Notes: a model not told the origin generated them from the sequence alone. Positions 50,701-59,735 are shown, counted from the first letter of the stretch. The stretch is 60,000 nucleotides of DNA from Lineus longissimus (GCF_910592395.1 NC_088324.1:5980953-6040952); one strand, 5' to 3'. Translations and numbers: made by a program.

Positions 50701-53700
50701 CTATCAATTACTTCAAGAACGCCATCAACAGCCTCGAGAGGTATGTGACCGAAACAGATGCCGACACGATGTTGGCGTCTTCTATTGTTAATCTCGCAGA
50801 TCTGCTGTACTTAATTGCAGTGTCATGCCCGCGGCACGGAAATCAACTTTTGAGGTGCTCAAACGAGAAAGAGGTGGCATTTCGACGATGGATGTCATGT
50901 TGCCTGTGTCAGAATTGCAACAAAGAGCGTGGTTTTAATGTTTAGTATAGTATGCCCCAAAAAAATAATACAACACGATCAACTTGACTCTATAAGATCG
51001 ATCAGAGAAAAAAGTGGCTTCGTTCTCGTTCCTGTTTTCGCTTGATATTTTGAACCTCTCTTGTGCAAAATGCGGACGTGGACGCAATTCTTTCAACAGT
51101 GTCATTCTTGGCAACGGCTTTCGCCTTAGGTTTTGTTGAACGTCTTCTTGAAAACGACAAGAACGCTTGTGTTATACAACGTGCGGTTTTCTAGATCTCG
51201 AAAATCTGCGATGGTTCCTGAGGGGTAGCTGACCAAAGTGTAGAATAGCGACAATCCCCTTTTAACTCCACATTATTCATCTTTTTGTATTTAGCTCTAA
51301 AACAAACTGTCTGCTGGACTCGGCTGCTCACGGCTCTGACGTCTTAGAGTTGGAGGCACCAGGCCAGAAGTTGGATGCCGACGACCAGTGCGAGGTAGCA
51401 TTCGGAGCTGGATACAAATACCTCAGGGTGCGTAAATTGGTCAAAATCTATCAGACCTTTTTTCATGCATAATTTACATTCAACAGTCACGATGTGAACA
51501 CTGATAAGAAAGTTTTATCTAGTCTGCACTGTTATTTTTCTTAGTTGATATCATAGGAGCCTCGTCAAAACGGAAAAGGGATTCGGAGGAATAGGGATCA
51601 GTAAATCTCCTAGCCTCGTCATGGGTAATGGTTGCCTAGAGATACAAGCGTACATTTGGCCTCTTCCGGTTGGTCTCTTCCGGTTTAAGAAGCAGAAAAT
51701 GGCAGCAAGTCCTCTCGTTGGGAGACAAACTCGCCCCGGTGCCAAAAAATAAAAAATTCAGACACTGGAATTGATCAATTGCCGCCATCTTGGATGTCAG
51801 CATCCTGAGAGTCAGGGTTTTGACAATCCTACGTCATAAACTGTGTCGCCAGTTCAGACTGTAAATCTTAATCAGGCCGAATTAGTGCAATTTTCTCTCA
51901 AAAACGTTTTATTTTATTAATAAATAACAGAATATGATCTTTGTAGATAAAATTTTACACTTACTAGCGGGTTTTAAGATGATTGTACAGAGAACTACAT
52001 ACGCAGCGTAGGGCAGCAATCATTTTCGCGGGCTTTGTGGTGTCGCGATAGCCTCGCAGCAATTAGAGAGACACAACCACTCTCTTGATTACATTACAGA
52101 GAGTGGCCCGGAACTGGCCAATATTGGAAACGTTACACACTGGCCACCTGGCGGGAGCGTAGGGACAACGTATATAACAGAAGATGGTCGTCGATTTTCA
52201 AACATGGACTATTTTATTGAGTTAAATCTGCTTGTCCATACTAACAATCAAATTAATTTTGTGTAATTTATGACTGAAATAGACAACTGATATGAAAAAC
52301 CAACTGTAATAAACAACTTTGCGTCGTTAAAACACTAAAACCTAGCCGATGATTCGTATTTTCCAAAATTCTGGGCAATTATTACAAAAACAAAATCGTT
52401 TAGAATTACGCGGCGGCCGCCTTAGCACCACCACGCGGGGCTTAATGGTATTATGCTAGGCAGCAATAAGACAGATTCTTTTCTGATCTATATTTCAAGA
52501 TTGTGGCAACTTACCAGCTCTTGAGGCGTTGTAAGGAACGAAGTCAGTGCCAATGTTAGAGGGAGGCTGTCTGAAATGTAGGAGTCCGTTGAAGAATGGG
52601 TTAAACTTGACATTTTGTGGCATCAATTTGACATGACCTCGCTTTTGTGCTGTATTTGATGCCAACATGGTTTTTTTCCCTCACAGGGGTTGAAAGGAGA
52701 GAAAGATTTCTGCAAGGAGCTGTTCTGTTTGGAGGTAGGATCGAGATCGGGCGAAAAAAATGCAGGCCATGCCCTTCGTGGAACAAGCTGTGGTAATAAG
52801 AAGGTAAATACATGTAGTATGATAATAATATTCATTGTCCACAGAAAATATCCCATACTCCGTCCAAAGCAGCGATAATATTCGAGCATATTATTTCTGC
52901 CGGTATTGGCTTCCATTTCACGTGTAATGCAAGTATAATGTACACAAACGTATGCTGCAAGAATGCTCGCACAAAATGCCGTACATGTGGCGATTCACTA
53001 AAGATCTTCGAATCGGCTGTAATGTAACCCAGTTTCATATCACTGAAGTGAATATTGATTTCCAATTTGAGCCGATTAAAACAGTTCAAGGGCCTATCTC
53101 ACCTCGCTTAAAATCTTCTTCTGCACTTACAAACCTTATCACGCAGCAATTTCCGTGTCACCAAAATAAAAAAAAATGAAATTTAACCCTCTCTCGCCCC
53201 AGGGTGGAGCGCGACCCCAAAAGGGTAAGAATTTCAACACTATAAGGGTTAATGTCGTCATAAACTCGTCATAATGTCCAATTTTGACTTTAGTACGAAT
53301 CCGACCAATGAGCGGTGTTTTTCTTTCAGTGGTGTGTCCAAGGGGACTGTGTCCATGACCCGGCAGCTCCAGCGATGGACTCAGGTAAGTAGTGAACTTA
53401 CCGGCCAGTTGATACGAAATGATGTCAATTGACATCTAGTTGGGTCGTGCCTCTTCTCCGTAGGGGTGTGCAATCACTGTCAATTACAGATTTATTATCT
53501 CTTTATTACTGCATTAAGGGCAACTCTTCAACTGTTTTTGCGGTTGTTGAAGCGGGGTGGGGTGGGGTGGGGGGGGGGGGGGGGGGGACAACCTGCTGCG
53601 TGTTCTCGCTTCAAAAAACGTAATTCAATTATAACTTGATTCCCAAACACGTGGTTTCTTGACCATGTGCTTGATTTAAACGAAAACAAACCCTCTGATT

Positions 53701-54014
53701 GGTCAATGTCTTCGGCAATCATCGAAAGTTACCGAGCTAACCAAACGACGGACGGATAGGTTAACGCAATTTCGACGTCATTCATCTGACAGAAAGACAA
53801 ATTCCAATTATCATAATTCATGAAATATAATAAACTCCTTTATCTTGAACAGTCTTATTCCAGATTTTGATGTCAAATTTTCTCTCCAGATACTTGCGTG
53901 TATGGGGACTCGGTGATCAGGTGGAATAGTGTTAAGTTACAATGCGCACAGATACCATGGGCCTGCGAGCATTATAGTGAAGTTAGGGAGCACTGCTGCA
54001 AGACGTGCGCTTAA
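38690..54014 (+). CDS. Secreted ADAMTS-like metalloprotease, 15 exons, 542 aa
   Basis: Exons 38690-38750, 39486-39682, 45321-45407, 45767-45908, 46302-46440, 46939-46993, 47417-47494, 47996-48132, 49089-49114, 50192-50300, 50573-50740, 51295-51427, 52687-52803, 53330-53384, 53890-54014. All phases match; 543 codons including TAA. A signal peptide (MKSVIICVCALLAVVAS) is followed by an adamalysin-type prodomain (VTLKIDHPGKERSLTLRRRD, YHDAENGAAFLISSDLTGSG). The reprolysin domain has the zinc site HELGHNIGAGHD at residues 339-350 (three His ligands plus catalytic Glu340) and Met-turn YIMAP at 362-366. Next come Cys-rich segments (LDADDQCEVAFG, GTSCGNKKWCVQGDCV) typical of ADAMTS, and a six-Cys ShKT-like C-terminus. 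No thrombospondin repeat is present, so it is ADAMTS-like but short. The motif set predicts an active zinc endopeptidase of the extracellular matrix. Confidence 0.93.
39024..39270. repeat. CCGTCGTC-rich dispersed repeat, copy 1
   Basis: Blocks ggctcaccgtaggggag, gtccgtcgtccgtcgtcgtc and ccgctagggctatgaacttg recur in the same order at 39885-40060. An intronic family of unknown class; copies share a headed, gradually diverging structure. Confidence 0.65.
39486..39682 (+). CDS. Protease exon 2: prodomain
   Basis: Phase 1-0 exon of 197 bp, acceptor tccctttaag, donor gtaagt. It encodes SERVFIRDLDQSGEADPPIV, then LRRRDNFNKNVPVFI, like the first prodomain strands of adamalysins. It ends in a basic stretch (KPRKEPRSRS) that could be cleaved. 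Confidence 0.85.
39885..40580. repeat. CCGTCGTC-rich dispersed repeat, copy 2 (longer)
   Basis: Starts gagctcacctctggggagct with gtccgtcgtcgtccgtcggt and accgctagggctagatggct. Internally it repeats blocks such as gattgcaacttaatttcatg and gattgcaaccaaacttcatg. No coding sequence. Confidence 0.65.
41719..41806. repeat. GTTTGGCAAGC-family repeat fragment
   Basis: It matches 19178-19262 closely (gaagtgactatttggcaagc, gagagccgaactcatgcat). Intron 2 of the protease gene. Confidence 0.72.
42505..43970. mobile_element. 1.47-kb composite palindromic (foldback) element
   Basis: The left end cacgtgtatggctggcggga and right end tcccgccagccatacacgtg are inverse complements, and about 390 bases from each end pair almost perfectly. 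Direct subunits start at 42511, 42895 and 43087 (tatggctggcg). Recurrent blocks: ccacgactata, gcagacagccaatcaga (about ten copies in both orientations), tatggacgccggaagtgcg. The same 71-codon open frame appears twice on + and once on -, as expected from duplication and inversion. Non-coding; intron 2 of the protease gene. Confidence 0.85.
45187..45296. repeat. GTTTGGCAAGC-family repeat fragment
   Basis: It matches 19274-19370 (ctgtttggcaagcccggctt, gtgctgtttggcaagcggct). It ends just before the acceptor of protease exon 3. Confidence 0.75.
45321..46440 (+). CDS. Protease exons 3-5: rest of prodomain and start of catalytic domain
   Basis: Exons 45321-45407, 45767-45908 and 46302-46440. They encode YHDAENGAAFLISSDLTGSG, RGMLHDGDYTIHLEPSQEI, VPHLMVRKRNEKIDFGN, then SKRAEPPIIVSKRDGCKTAY and GAELMFFCDYKCYKK. 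The dibasic and tribasic sites (KKRxx-like RKRN, SKR) are candidates for propeptide removal; KRDGC may serve as cysteine switch. All three are flanked by consensus splice sites. Confidence 0.85.
46939..48132 (+). CDS. Protease exons 6-8: N-terminal half of the reprolysin fold
   Basis: Exons 46939-46993, 47417-47494 and 47996-48132; the first two are too short to show as open frames. They encode HNQNITEIREHFSYVING, MDLRYANIEDSSFSIYVRLV, then DVYSVLSIFTKWYNS and LPDHDHAMLMTA. The last matches the reprolysin signature hDhA-x-L-(L/F)-T before the active-site helix. Confidence 0.85.
49089..49114 (+). CDS. Protease exon 9: 26-nt microexon
   Basis: Acceptor ttttattttgaag, donor gtaaga. One base completes Ala from exon 8, eight codons give YKMADGIL, and the last base begins the Gly codon finished by exon 10, producing MLMTAYKMADGILGVAY. 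This bridges the reprolysin motif exactly (compare the usual T-x-x-D-x-x-x-x-x-G-x-A-Y). Without it the phases of exons 8 and 10 do not fit. Confidence 0.85.
49441..49456. repeat. Poly-C tract
   Basis: An uninterrupted run of 16 C, G-quadruplex-prone on the minus strand. Similar G runs occur at about 53571-53587, 56764-56778 and 58104-58122. Confidence 0.8.
49845..49903. repeat. Cluster of TGACGTCA (CRE-like) palindromes
   Basis: Two full TGACGTCA sites and further TGACGTC/TGATGTCA variants in under 60 bases. A small local duplication in intron 9; any regulatory role is unproven. Confidence 0.4.
50000..50191 (+). repeat. About 45-bp tandem repeat of the exon 10 acceptor and exon start
   Basis: Units start near 50010, 50056, 50103 and 50147 with ggtttggcgaacttagaat, matching the exon start ggtgtggcgtataaggaat. 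The 50147 and exon units are both preceded by acceptor-like ctag or atag (50102 has only ttttttag). The unit just upstream is 45 bases away and in frame (GLANLESICTYM beside GVAYKECICTSW). The next is 44 bases further and out of frame. Confidence 0.75.
50192..50300 (+). CDS. Protease exon 10: zinc-binding helix
   Basis: Phase 1-2 exon of 109 bp, acceptor tgttttctatag, donor gtaagt. It encodes GVAYKECICTSWATSVVTEN and then RVIGVATHELGH, the first two zinc His residues and the catalytic Glu. The exon start is echoed by upstream tandem copies (50000-50191). Confidence 0.92.
50573..50740 (+). CDS. Protease exon 11: third zinc ligand and Met-turn
   Basis: Phase 2-2 exon of 168 bp, acceptor tttctttgtcag, donor gtatgt. 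It completes Asn and encodes IGAGHDSSDNNCSTGD, then YIMAPSLG (Met-turn) and FSSCSINYFKNAINSLE. The coding sequence ends at 50740 although the open frame runs on into the intron. Confidence 0.92.
51295..52803 (+). CDS. Protease exons 12-13: disintegrin-like/Cys-rich region
   Basis: Exons 51295-51427 (acceptor ttgtatttag, donor gtgcgt) and 52687-52803 (acceptor ccctcacag, donor gtaaat). They encode CLLDSAAHGSDVLELEAPGQ, LDADDQCEVAFGAGYKYL and DFCKELFCLEVGSRSG, then ALRGTSCGNKK. Spacing and motifs match the ADAMTS region that follows the catalytic domain. Confidence 0.88.
53330..54014 (+). CDS. Protease exons 14-15: Cys-rich end and ShKT-like tail
   Basis: Exons 53330-53384 (WCVQGDCVHDPAAPAMDS) and 53890-54014 (acceptor tctctccag; stop TAA 54012-54014). 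The last exon encodes TCVYGDSVIRWNSVK, CAQIPWACEHYSEV and REHCCKTCA, six Cys in the order of ShKT toxin-like folds found at protease C-termini. A degenerate repeat of its 3' end starts at once downstream. Confidence 0.88.
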
Positions 54015-54324
54015 GGTAAGATAAACCACAAGGCGAGGTACTGCGGGTAGAGTCAGATTAAGGAGCACTGCTGCAAGTCGTGTGCTTAAAGGCCATATAT
54101 CAAGGTTTGAAAACATGCTTGATACTCATGAAATATGTTGAGGGTAAAAAAAACAAGATCCCAGACATTAAAAAAATTCTAATAATAAAGTCATTATTTA
54201 GTTATTTCAATTTTCAATTTTAAACTATTTGAATTTCCCACCACACACAACTTTAGATTAGTTCCACATGTGGCCGCTAGGGATTTTTTGATGACGTAGA
54301 TCAGGTCAGTCAGAACAAAGCAAG

Positions 54325-54696
54325 ATGGCTTCCGCATACAGTTCAGAGAGTGAGAGCAGTGAATTTGAGGATGTTTTGGTCGATACAGAAGGATATTTAA
54401 ACGTTGAGCCGTACATGTTCGAGCCATTAATATCACTAGGTCATAATGAGAGTGATCATTCGGACGAAAGTGATTAGAATTTGTGGTTAATCAATTTGCA
54501 TGGCAGACCTGCCGATATAGCAAAGAAGACATTGATAGACGGTTGCAGATGCATAACATGTATGATTTTTGAACAGACTAATGTTGCACAATATTGTTTT
54601 GCCTCGTCAGTGTTGTATCGCCAGTTATGTCATGACGCTGAACTACTATTGAAAAGTGACGGTATTATGCACAATCATCTTGACGTGACGATATAA
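54325..54696 (+). pseudogene. Second transposon ORF, acidic, with in-frame TAG
   Basis: ATG 54325 to TAG 54475-54477 gives 50 residues rich in Ser/Glu/Asp (YSSESESSEFEDVLVD, then VEPYMFEPL). The same frame then stays open to 54696. The acidic leader plus PYxFEP recalls proteins with a P2X7-C-terminal-like zinc domain common in invertebrate genomes, but that domain itself is not visible. It is convergent to the THAP ORF. Confidence 0.4.
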
Positions 54697-54871
54697 TGCC
54701 GTGCAACGTTAGATAGGCCTAGATGTCAGATGACAATAATCTGTCATTGACAGTGGCTGTCACTGACACTGACCTGTGTCGCTGTCACCTTGCTATGGCT
54801 GGAACACAAGAAGACACTATGCGGTATCACAGGCCCCAATAGGGCCTACACATTATGTATAACAACCGACC

Positions 54872-55177
54872 TCAGCAGCCTCGGGCATTAAATGCAATTG
54901 ACATGGTTGGAACAGCTGTTTTTAACAAGTGGCATTTAATATTTAGTTGAATGCAGATATCCGGCTTCATGTGATAATCCGTATCGATAAAGTGATCACT
55001 GCAAAGTTTGGCCGAAGGCCCAGGCTTCCAACACTCCAAACGTTTGCACTTCCGAATCCACAGCTTCCTCCTCTCTCGTTCAACTGGCTTTGGAAATTCA
55101 TGAAAATGGGTCCCATCCATCATTCGATTGTTCTTTGTGCTATCCTTGACACAATTCGGAGCCACACAATACACCAT
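54872..55177 (-). CDS. THAP-type zinc finger ORF (101 aa)
   Basis: A complete THAP C2CH finger at the N-terminus: Cys4, Cys9, Cys59, His62 with conserved HFHEFP, Trp40, CSDHF and AVPT. THAP domains bind DNA, here probably the transposon's own ends. The rest of a transposase is missing, so it is either the first exon or a truncated protein. Start Met immediately precedes the VYCVAPNC motif, as usual for THAP proteins. Confidence 0.85.
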   Translation of the reverse strand: MVYCVAPNCVKDSTKNNRMMDGTHFHEFPKPVERERRKLWIRKCKRLECWKPGPSAKLCSDHFIDTDYHMKPDICIQLNIKCHLLKTAVPTMSIAFNARGC

Positions 55178-56254
55178 AGTGAATGAAACACATTACTTCC
55201 AGATGTGCATAATTAATTAAGGCCCTCCTGCTTTTATGATTGCATGACATGTACAGATGACCTGATCTACATCACAACTTTTGCTGAACCCGTCGCCTGG
55301 CTCTAACAAGCCAGTTGCTAGCCTGATTAGGTAATCAAGTTGTCAAACACATAATTGGCTATATCTTCAAAATGGATGGAGCTAATTGCATTTGGTTTTC
55401 TGTATTGTATAAAGTGTTAGGTACACTTTTGAAATCGTCTTACAGCAGAAAATGGCAAAAAACCTTGATATATGGCCTTTAAGTTAAAATAAGCCAAAAG
55501 GCGAGGTACTGCGGGCAGAGTCAGATTAAGGAACATTGCTGCAAGTCGTGTGCTTAAGGTAAGATAAACCACAAGGCGAGGTACTGCGGGTAGAGTCAGA
55601 TTAAGGAGCACTGCTGCAAGTCGAGTGCTTAAGTTAAAATAAGCCAAAAGGCGAGGTACTGCGGGCAGAGTCAGATTAAGGAACATTGCTGCAAGTCGTG
55701 TGCTTAAGGTAAGATAAACCACAAGGCGAGGTACTGCGGGTAGAGTAAGATTAAGGAGCACTGCTGCAAGTCGTGTGCTTAAGTTAAAATAAGCCAAAAG
55801 GCGAGGTACTGCGGGCAGAGTCAGATTAAGGAGCATTGCTGCAAGTCGAGTGCTAAAGGTAAGATAAACCACAAGGCGAGGTACTGCGGGCAGAGTCAGA
55901 TTAAGGAGCATTGCTGCAAGTCGTGTGCTAAAGGTAAGATAAACCACAAGGCGATGTACTCTGGGTAGAGTCAGATTAAGGAGCATTGCTGCAAGTCGAG
56001 TGCCTAAGGTAAGATAAACCACAAGGCGAGGTACTGCGGGCAGAGTCAGAGTAAGGAGCATTGCTGCAAGTCTTGTGTTTAAGGTAAGATAAACCACAAG
56101 TCGAGGTGCTGCGGGTGGAGTAAGATTAAGGAGCAATACTGCCGCTCTTGAGTTAGTATCAGCGTGTCAGGTTATCGGCTCTCTCAATCAGACAAGATTC
56201 CCATTCGACTGCCGTGATTGTATTGTCCTTATACCCGGTTCACTTTCTATTTGT

Positions 56255-56680
56255 GATCATCATTTATCGAATTAAATAAGACAACAACAAAAGTGTTTGA
56301 GCTGTATGAAAACATATTTTTTTCTCAAATATTACATCGTTGTCCTCACAAAGAAAGCGAGAGATGATGCATCCTGATATTTAGGGCTTTTTCACTCCAC
56401 ATCTATACTATGCTATATCTACATGTTGTGATGTCATTTATCGACTTGAATAAGACAACAACAAACGTGTTTTAGTCGTATGAAAAACGTCTTCTGCTCA
56501 AATAAACACATTTCATTTGGATTTCATTTGAAGAAATAGTTTGCCATACGGCATGGGTATTGTTAAGAAATATTACATCGTTGTCCTCTCAAATAAAGCG
56601 GGTGATGATGCATCCTGAAGCTGAGGGCTTTTTCACTCCACATCTATACATGTACTATGCTATGTACATGTCATTTATCT
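56255..56680. repeat. Imperfect tandem duplication, about 190-240 bp unit
   Basis: Both copies carry gtcatttatcgacttgaata / atcatttatcgaattaaata, then gacaacaacaaa, atattacatcgttgtcctc, gatgatgcatcctga and gggctttttcactccacatc. The second copy has an extra atttcatttgg stretch. No coding sequence. Confidence 0.75.
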
Positions 56681-57017
56681 GAAATATTATTAAGAGGCGG
56701 AGTATTTATATTGAACACCACCCCTGGTGGTCTATACGGGGCCGTGATTGTGATGGAAATCATGGGGGGGGGGGGGGGTTGAGTTAATTTGGAGATGAAG
56801 CCTAGAGATACCGATTGTTTTTAATTTATTTTTCAGTTCCGGTATAAATGACTTATGCCGCATTGAAGACGTCGGACACGCCCGTTGCTATGCTTGTTGC
56901 TATGCTCGTTGCTATGATTCCTCGATGTTTATATGTAGACTTCGTTATACAAAATGGTGGCATAAGCAATAAAATATAATTATCATGAACACTGAGTGTC
57001 ACCGTTCTTTATTTATC

Positions 57018-57245
57018 CGTGATATCTTTGCGGGAATTGGCCAGCTCCGCACTAAAGCTGACTCATGCGTTTGCACTGTCCACACGCGAGCTTGAGAGCG
57101 ATGCGTGATATCTTTGCGATCACAGTCCCACTAAAGTGCACTAACAACACGCGGGCTTGAGAGCGATGCCTGATATCTTTGCGATAATTGGCCAGTCCCA
57201 CTAAAGTACACTATCCACACGCGGGATTAAAGGCGATGTGGGAGT
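57018..57245. repeat. About 75-bp tandem repeat, three copies
   Basis: Each copy has gtgatatctttgcg (or a variant), an attggccag block, cactaaagt and ccacacgcggg, then gagagcgatg. Just upstream, gttgctatgc(t/c) is repeated three times (56884-56918). Confidence 0.7.
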
Positions 57246-57757
57246 CGCTGACTTCTTACTTCCCTCACTTTCCCTCATGGCCTTCTCCCGTCCAAGTCCA
57301 CCACAATGACTTCTCCGTCATAACATCACCTCATGATTAGTGAGCAATTATAGGTCGTAACTGTACAATGTAAGTCGCGAATGTGCGTGTAACGTTTCAT
57401 TTTGAAGACTGTTGATAATTGTGAATGATCAACTTATTATACATTTTGTGGTCAATCGATATTTTTCTGAATTTTCCAAATTTTGAAGCCTTGTTGTAAA
57501 TTTCAAAAATTGCGGTTATGCGAACAGGCCAGAGGATGTGAAGAGCGTCATTTTTTCGTGTATTGGATTATAACAATCTAACAGCCGCGTCTACAGTGTT
57601 TTAAGGTTAATATATAGTCATGTATACAATCGCATGGATATCATGTTATTGCACAACCTTGAATAAATTAAATTAATATAAGTGTAGATAAATAAATACA
57701 CCCTGTACATTATGTACAAGAGTAAAATTGTGATCACAAAGAGGGTTTAGGCATACA

Positions 57758-57990
57758 GGAAGTTCACAGTTAAATGGTTTTCCTCAAAATTTTTCCAAGT
57801 CGAATTCTAGGCCCGCAAAAGGGAACGGTTTTGACTTACTTTACCCAATTCTTAATATACCCTAATTTATTGGATAGGCAATGCACCAGTCATACACCCG
57901 AACCTTCTCATATTCCCCTTTGTGGTCCTAGAATTGGCTTTAGAAAGATTTAAAGGAAAAACATACAACTGTGAACTTCCTGTTCACAGT
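57758..57990. mobile_element. Palindromic MITE with CAGGAAGTTCACAGTT ends
   Basis: Left caggaagttcacagtt and right aactgtgaacttcctg are inverse complements. Inner arms (attctaggcccgcaaaaggg against cccctttgtggtcctagaat) also pair. Confidence 0.7.
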
Positions 57991-58529
57991 TTTACTGTTT
58001 AGTGACAAGGTACTAGGTCAGCCTAGTACCTTTTGCAAGACCTGTCTGAAATGCAATATTGAGATATGAATTCACGGAGGTGAATTAAGGACGGGAGATC
58101 ATTGGGGGGGGGGGGGGGGGGGGAGGGGGGAGAGATTCTACTAAACTTACTACAGTATATTAACAATAATGTAGGTTTAAGCTATACGATTTGCATGTAG
58201 ATCGCATGATTTTCACAACGCATATAAACGACTTTCGCATGAAATGATACTATGGCATATACCGGTACTTGTAATACGTTTTAGAGGATTTTCACTACTC
58301 AGTGTTCCATTCTATTTCATAGAAGTGAAAAAATGAGTTAAGATTCTTTATGATTGTACATGTGGTATTGCAATCGTGTATTCCTTAAAAATGGGTATCG
58401 GCACTCTACCCTCTATACGGAATCAGGGGCTACATGGTGAGGCCATTCTCCTTGAATTTCACTGCGGGGAGTATGGCTGGTTTGTAGAGACATAATTCAT
58501 TAATCAAGCTATTGGCAAGCCTCAGTTAA

Positions 58530-58829
58530 CTGAAGACAATTTTACTGATTTTAGGTTGGTTTACCTGCTTTCCTAAGATATCTGCATTACTGTGGTGTGA
58601 AGGTCACAATCATTTACAAGGTGTTTTACACCAAGCCTTTAAAAAGATGAAAATTGATTATGTAGACCTGAACCCTTATTTAACCGACAAGGAACGAATT
58701 AATGATTTGGAGGAACTATGGCATGGTTTTACTAAAAGTATTTTCTTCCAGAATTACAGACATGAGAAGGAATATTACCAGGAGATTGACAAGCAGTTTG
58801 ACGTTTTAATTAGTACTAGTGCAGATTGA
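58530..58829 (+). other. AT-rich ORF of unknown function, right-edge cluster
   Basis: Open from 58530; the first Met at 58647 gives 60 residues, but similar composition extends upstream (HLQGVLHQAFKK), so the true start may be earlier or an acceptor gattttag at 58554 may be used. Charged and helical (KERINDLEELWHGFTK, YYQEIDKQFDVL). Not recognised. Confidence 0.4.
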
Positions 58830-58894
58830 TTTTTTCATATCTTTACACTGAAAAAGTGCTTTTCATTTAACATTTATTTTTTCCATACTATTAA

Positions 58895-59455
58895 ATGGAT
58901 AGTCAATCAATGATAAATCATCCAATGATAAATCAGACATCAGCTGTAATTGAACAACAAATGAAACAGATTGGTGTAATCGGTCAAAACCCAATCGGAC
59001 ATAGTCCTGAGAGCATAGTTCGAATCGGAGCTAGTTACCAACAGAACACTGGTAGTAACCAACAAAGTTCGACTAATTATTAACATAACTGCACGACAAA
59101 GCAACAAATTTCTAACAAGCTGTTGAATAGTTCAAATGTAGTTACTCCTAGTCAAGGTCTAGTTAATCCAAGTCAAGGAATAGCCAATTCTAGTTGTCAA
59201 CTAGGCTCGACTCGAGCTACGCTCTCAGGACAAAGTCCGGCTAACAATCAACAAAATTTGAACTATTTGACTGATAGTGGCCTTAAAGCCAAACAAGACC
59301 GCGAAGTTCTGGTGGCAACAGGGAAATGCAAGGATTTCCTGAATAAACAGTTTACATTCAATGACTTATATAACATGACAGCGAAGGAAATCTTTAAACA
59401 CCATAGAGTCTACCAGACGAAGATGGCTGCCAGACTTAATAATTCTTTTGGATAA
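58895..59455 (+). pseudogene. Asn/Gln/Ser-rich ORF interrupted by one stop, right-edge cluster
   Basis: One frame from ATG 58895 to 59455 broken only by TAA at 59081-59083. The N-terminal half is low-complexity (MINHPMINQTS, PSQGLVNPSQG). The C-terminal half is more ordered (LKAKQDREVLVATGKCKDFL, FTFNDLYNMTAKEIFKHH). Not recognised. It ends 15 bases from a convergent ORF. Confidence 0.4.
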
Positions 59456-59470
59456 GACAGTCCTGAAAGC

Positions 59471-59708
59471 TTACACTAAATTATCTAATCCGACTTCGTC
59501 GAATCCCTGTAAATCAGGTTTGTCTTCTTCATCTTTTTTTGTGTAAAACTCTTCTAATCTATTTTTCCAGTTCTTTGGTCTCTTGGTGTAACCCCACGTT
59601 CTATTCATTTATGAAGAGTGAATTTCTATTTACTGTGTCACTCGACTTAATCATCTCATTTATCATTTTTGACATACCACTGATGTTCATGTTCATTTTA
59701 TTGTTCAT
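59471..59708 (-). other. Two overlapping small ORFs, right-edge cluster
   Basis: Minus strand: ATG 59708 to TAG 59601 (35 aa, Met/Asn/Ser-rich), and ATG 59608 to TAA 59471 (45 aa, MNRTWGYTKRPKNWKNRLEE, then FYTKKDEEDKP). Start and stop overlap within atgaatag, a compact arrangement unlike the host genes here. Alternatively they are one frameshifted gene. Confidence 0.35.
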
Positions 59709-59735
59709 GTTCAGGTTATTGTTTAAAATCAATAA

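Larger units (their letters stand above)
48133..53889 (+). other. Protease introns 8-14, remainder
   Basis: 48133-49088, 49115-49844, 50301-50572, 50741-51294, 51428-52686, 52804-53329 and 53385-53889. AT-rich, with no further conserved exon or structured element beyond those listed. Confidence 0.4.
54086..55482. mobile_element. Kolobok-like DNA transposon, TTAA target duplication, 1389 bp
   Basis: Element 54090-55478 with termini aggccatatatcaaggttt and aaaccttgatatatggcct (19-bp inverted repeats), flanked by TTAA at 54086-54089 and 55479-55482. It sits exactly at a TTAA within a minisatellite unit. TTAA duplication plus a THAP-domain ORF fits the Kolobok superfamily (piggyBac shares TTAA but usually lacks THAP). 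No transposase catalytic domain remains, so the copy is non-autonomous. Confidence 0.82.
54015..56136 (+). repeat. 75-bp minisatellite derived from the protease terminal exon
   Basis: One copy follows the stop codon (54015-54089). About nine more fill 55483-56136. Units carry gaggtactgcgggtagagtc, aaggagcactgctgcaagtc and gtgtgcttaaggtaagataa, matching the exon end agggagcactgctgcaagac then gtgcgcttaaggtaagataa. Two subtypes alternate (ggtaagataaaccacaagg, gttaaaataagccaaaagg). A transposon splits the array. The unit is a multiple of three and lacks stops on the minus strand, producing an artefactual 239-codon ORF. Confidence 0.85.
56137..58529. other. Intergenic spacer
   Basis: Besides the listed tandem repeats, palindrome and G tracts I see no gene. 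AT-rich at 57400-57760. Confidence 0.45.

Noticed and set aside
38690-54014. Thrombospondin type 1 repeats expected for a true ADAMTS
   Set aside because: No WSxWS-type motif was found in any exon; the protein ends in an ShKT-like module, so it is called ADAMTS-like only.
55417-56136. 239-codon minus-strand ORF made of a 25-residue Leu-rich repeat
   Set aside because: It is the antisense reading of a 75-bp minisatellite whose unit length is divisible by three. It has no independent start context, and the repeat descends from a plus-strand exon.
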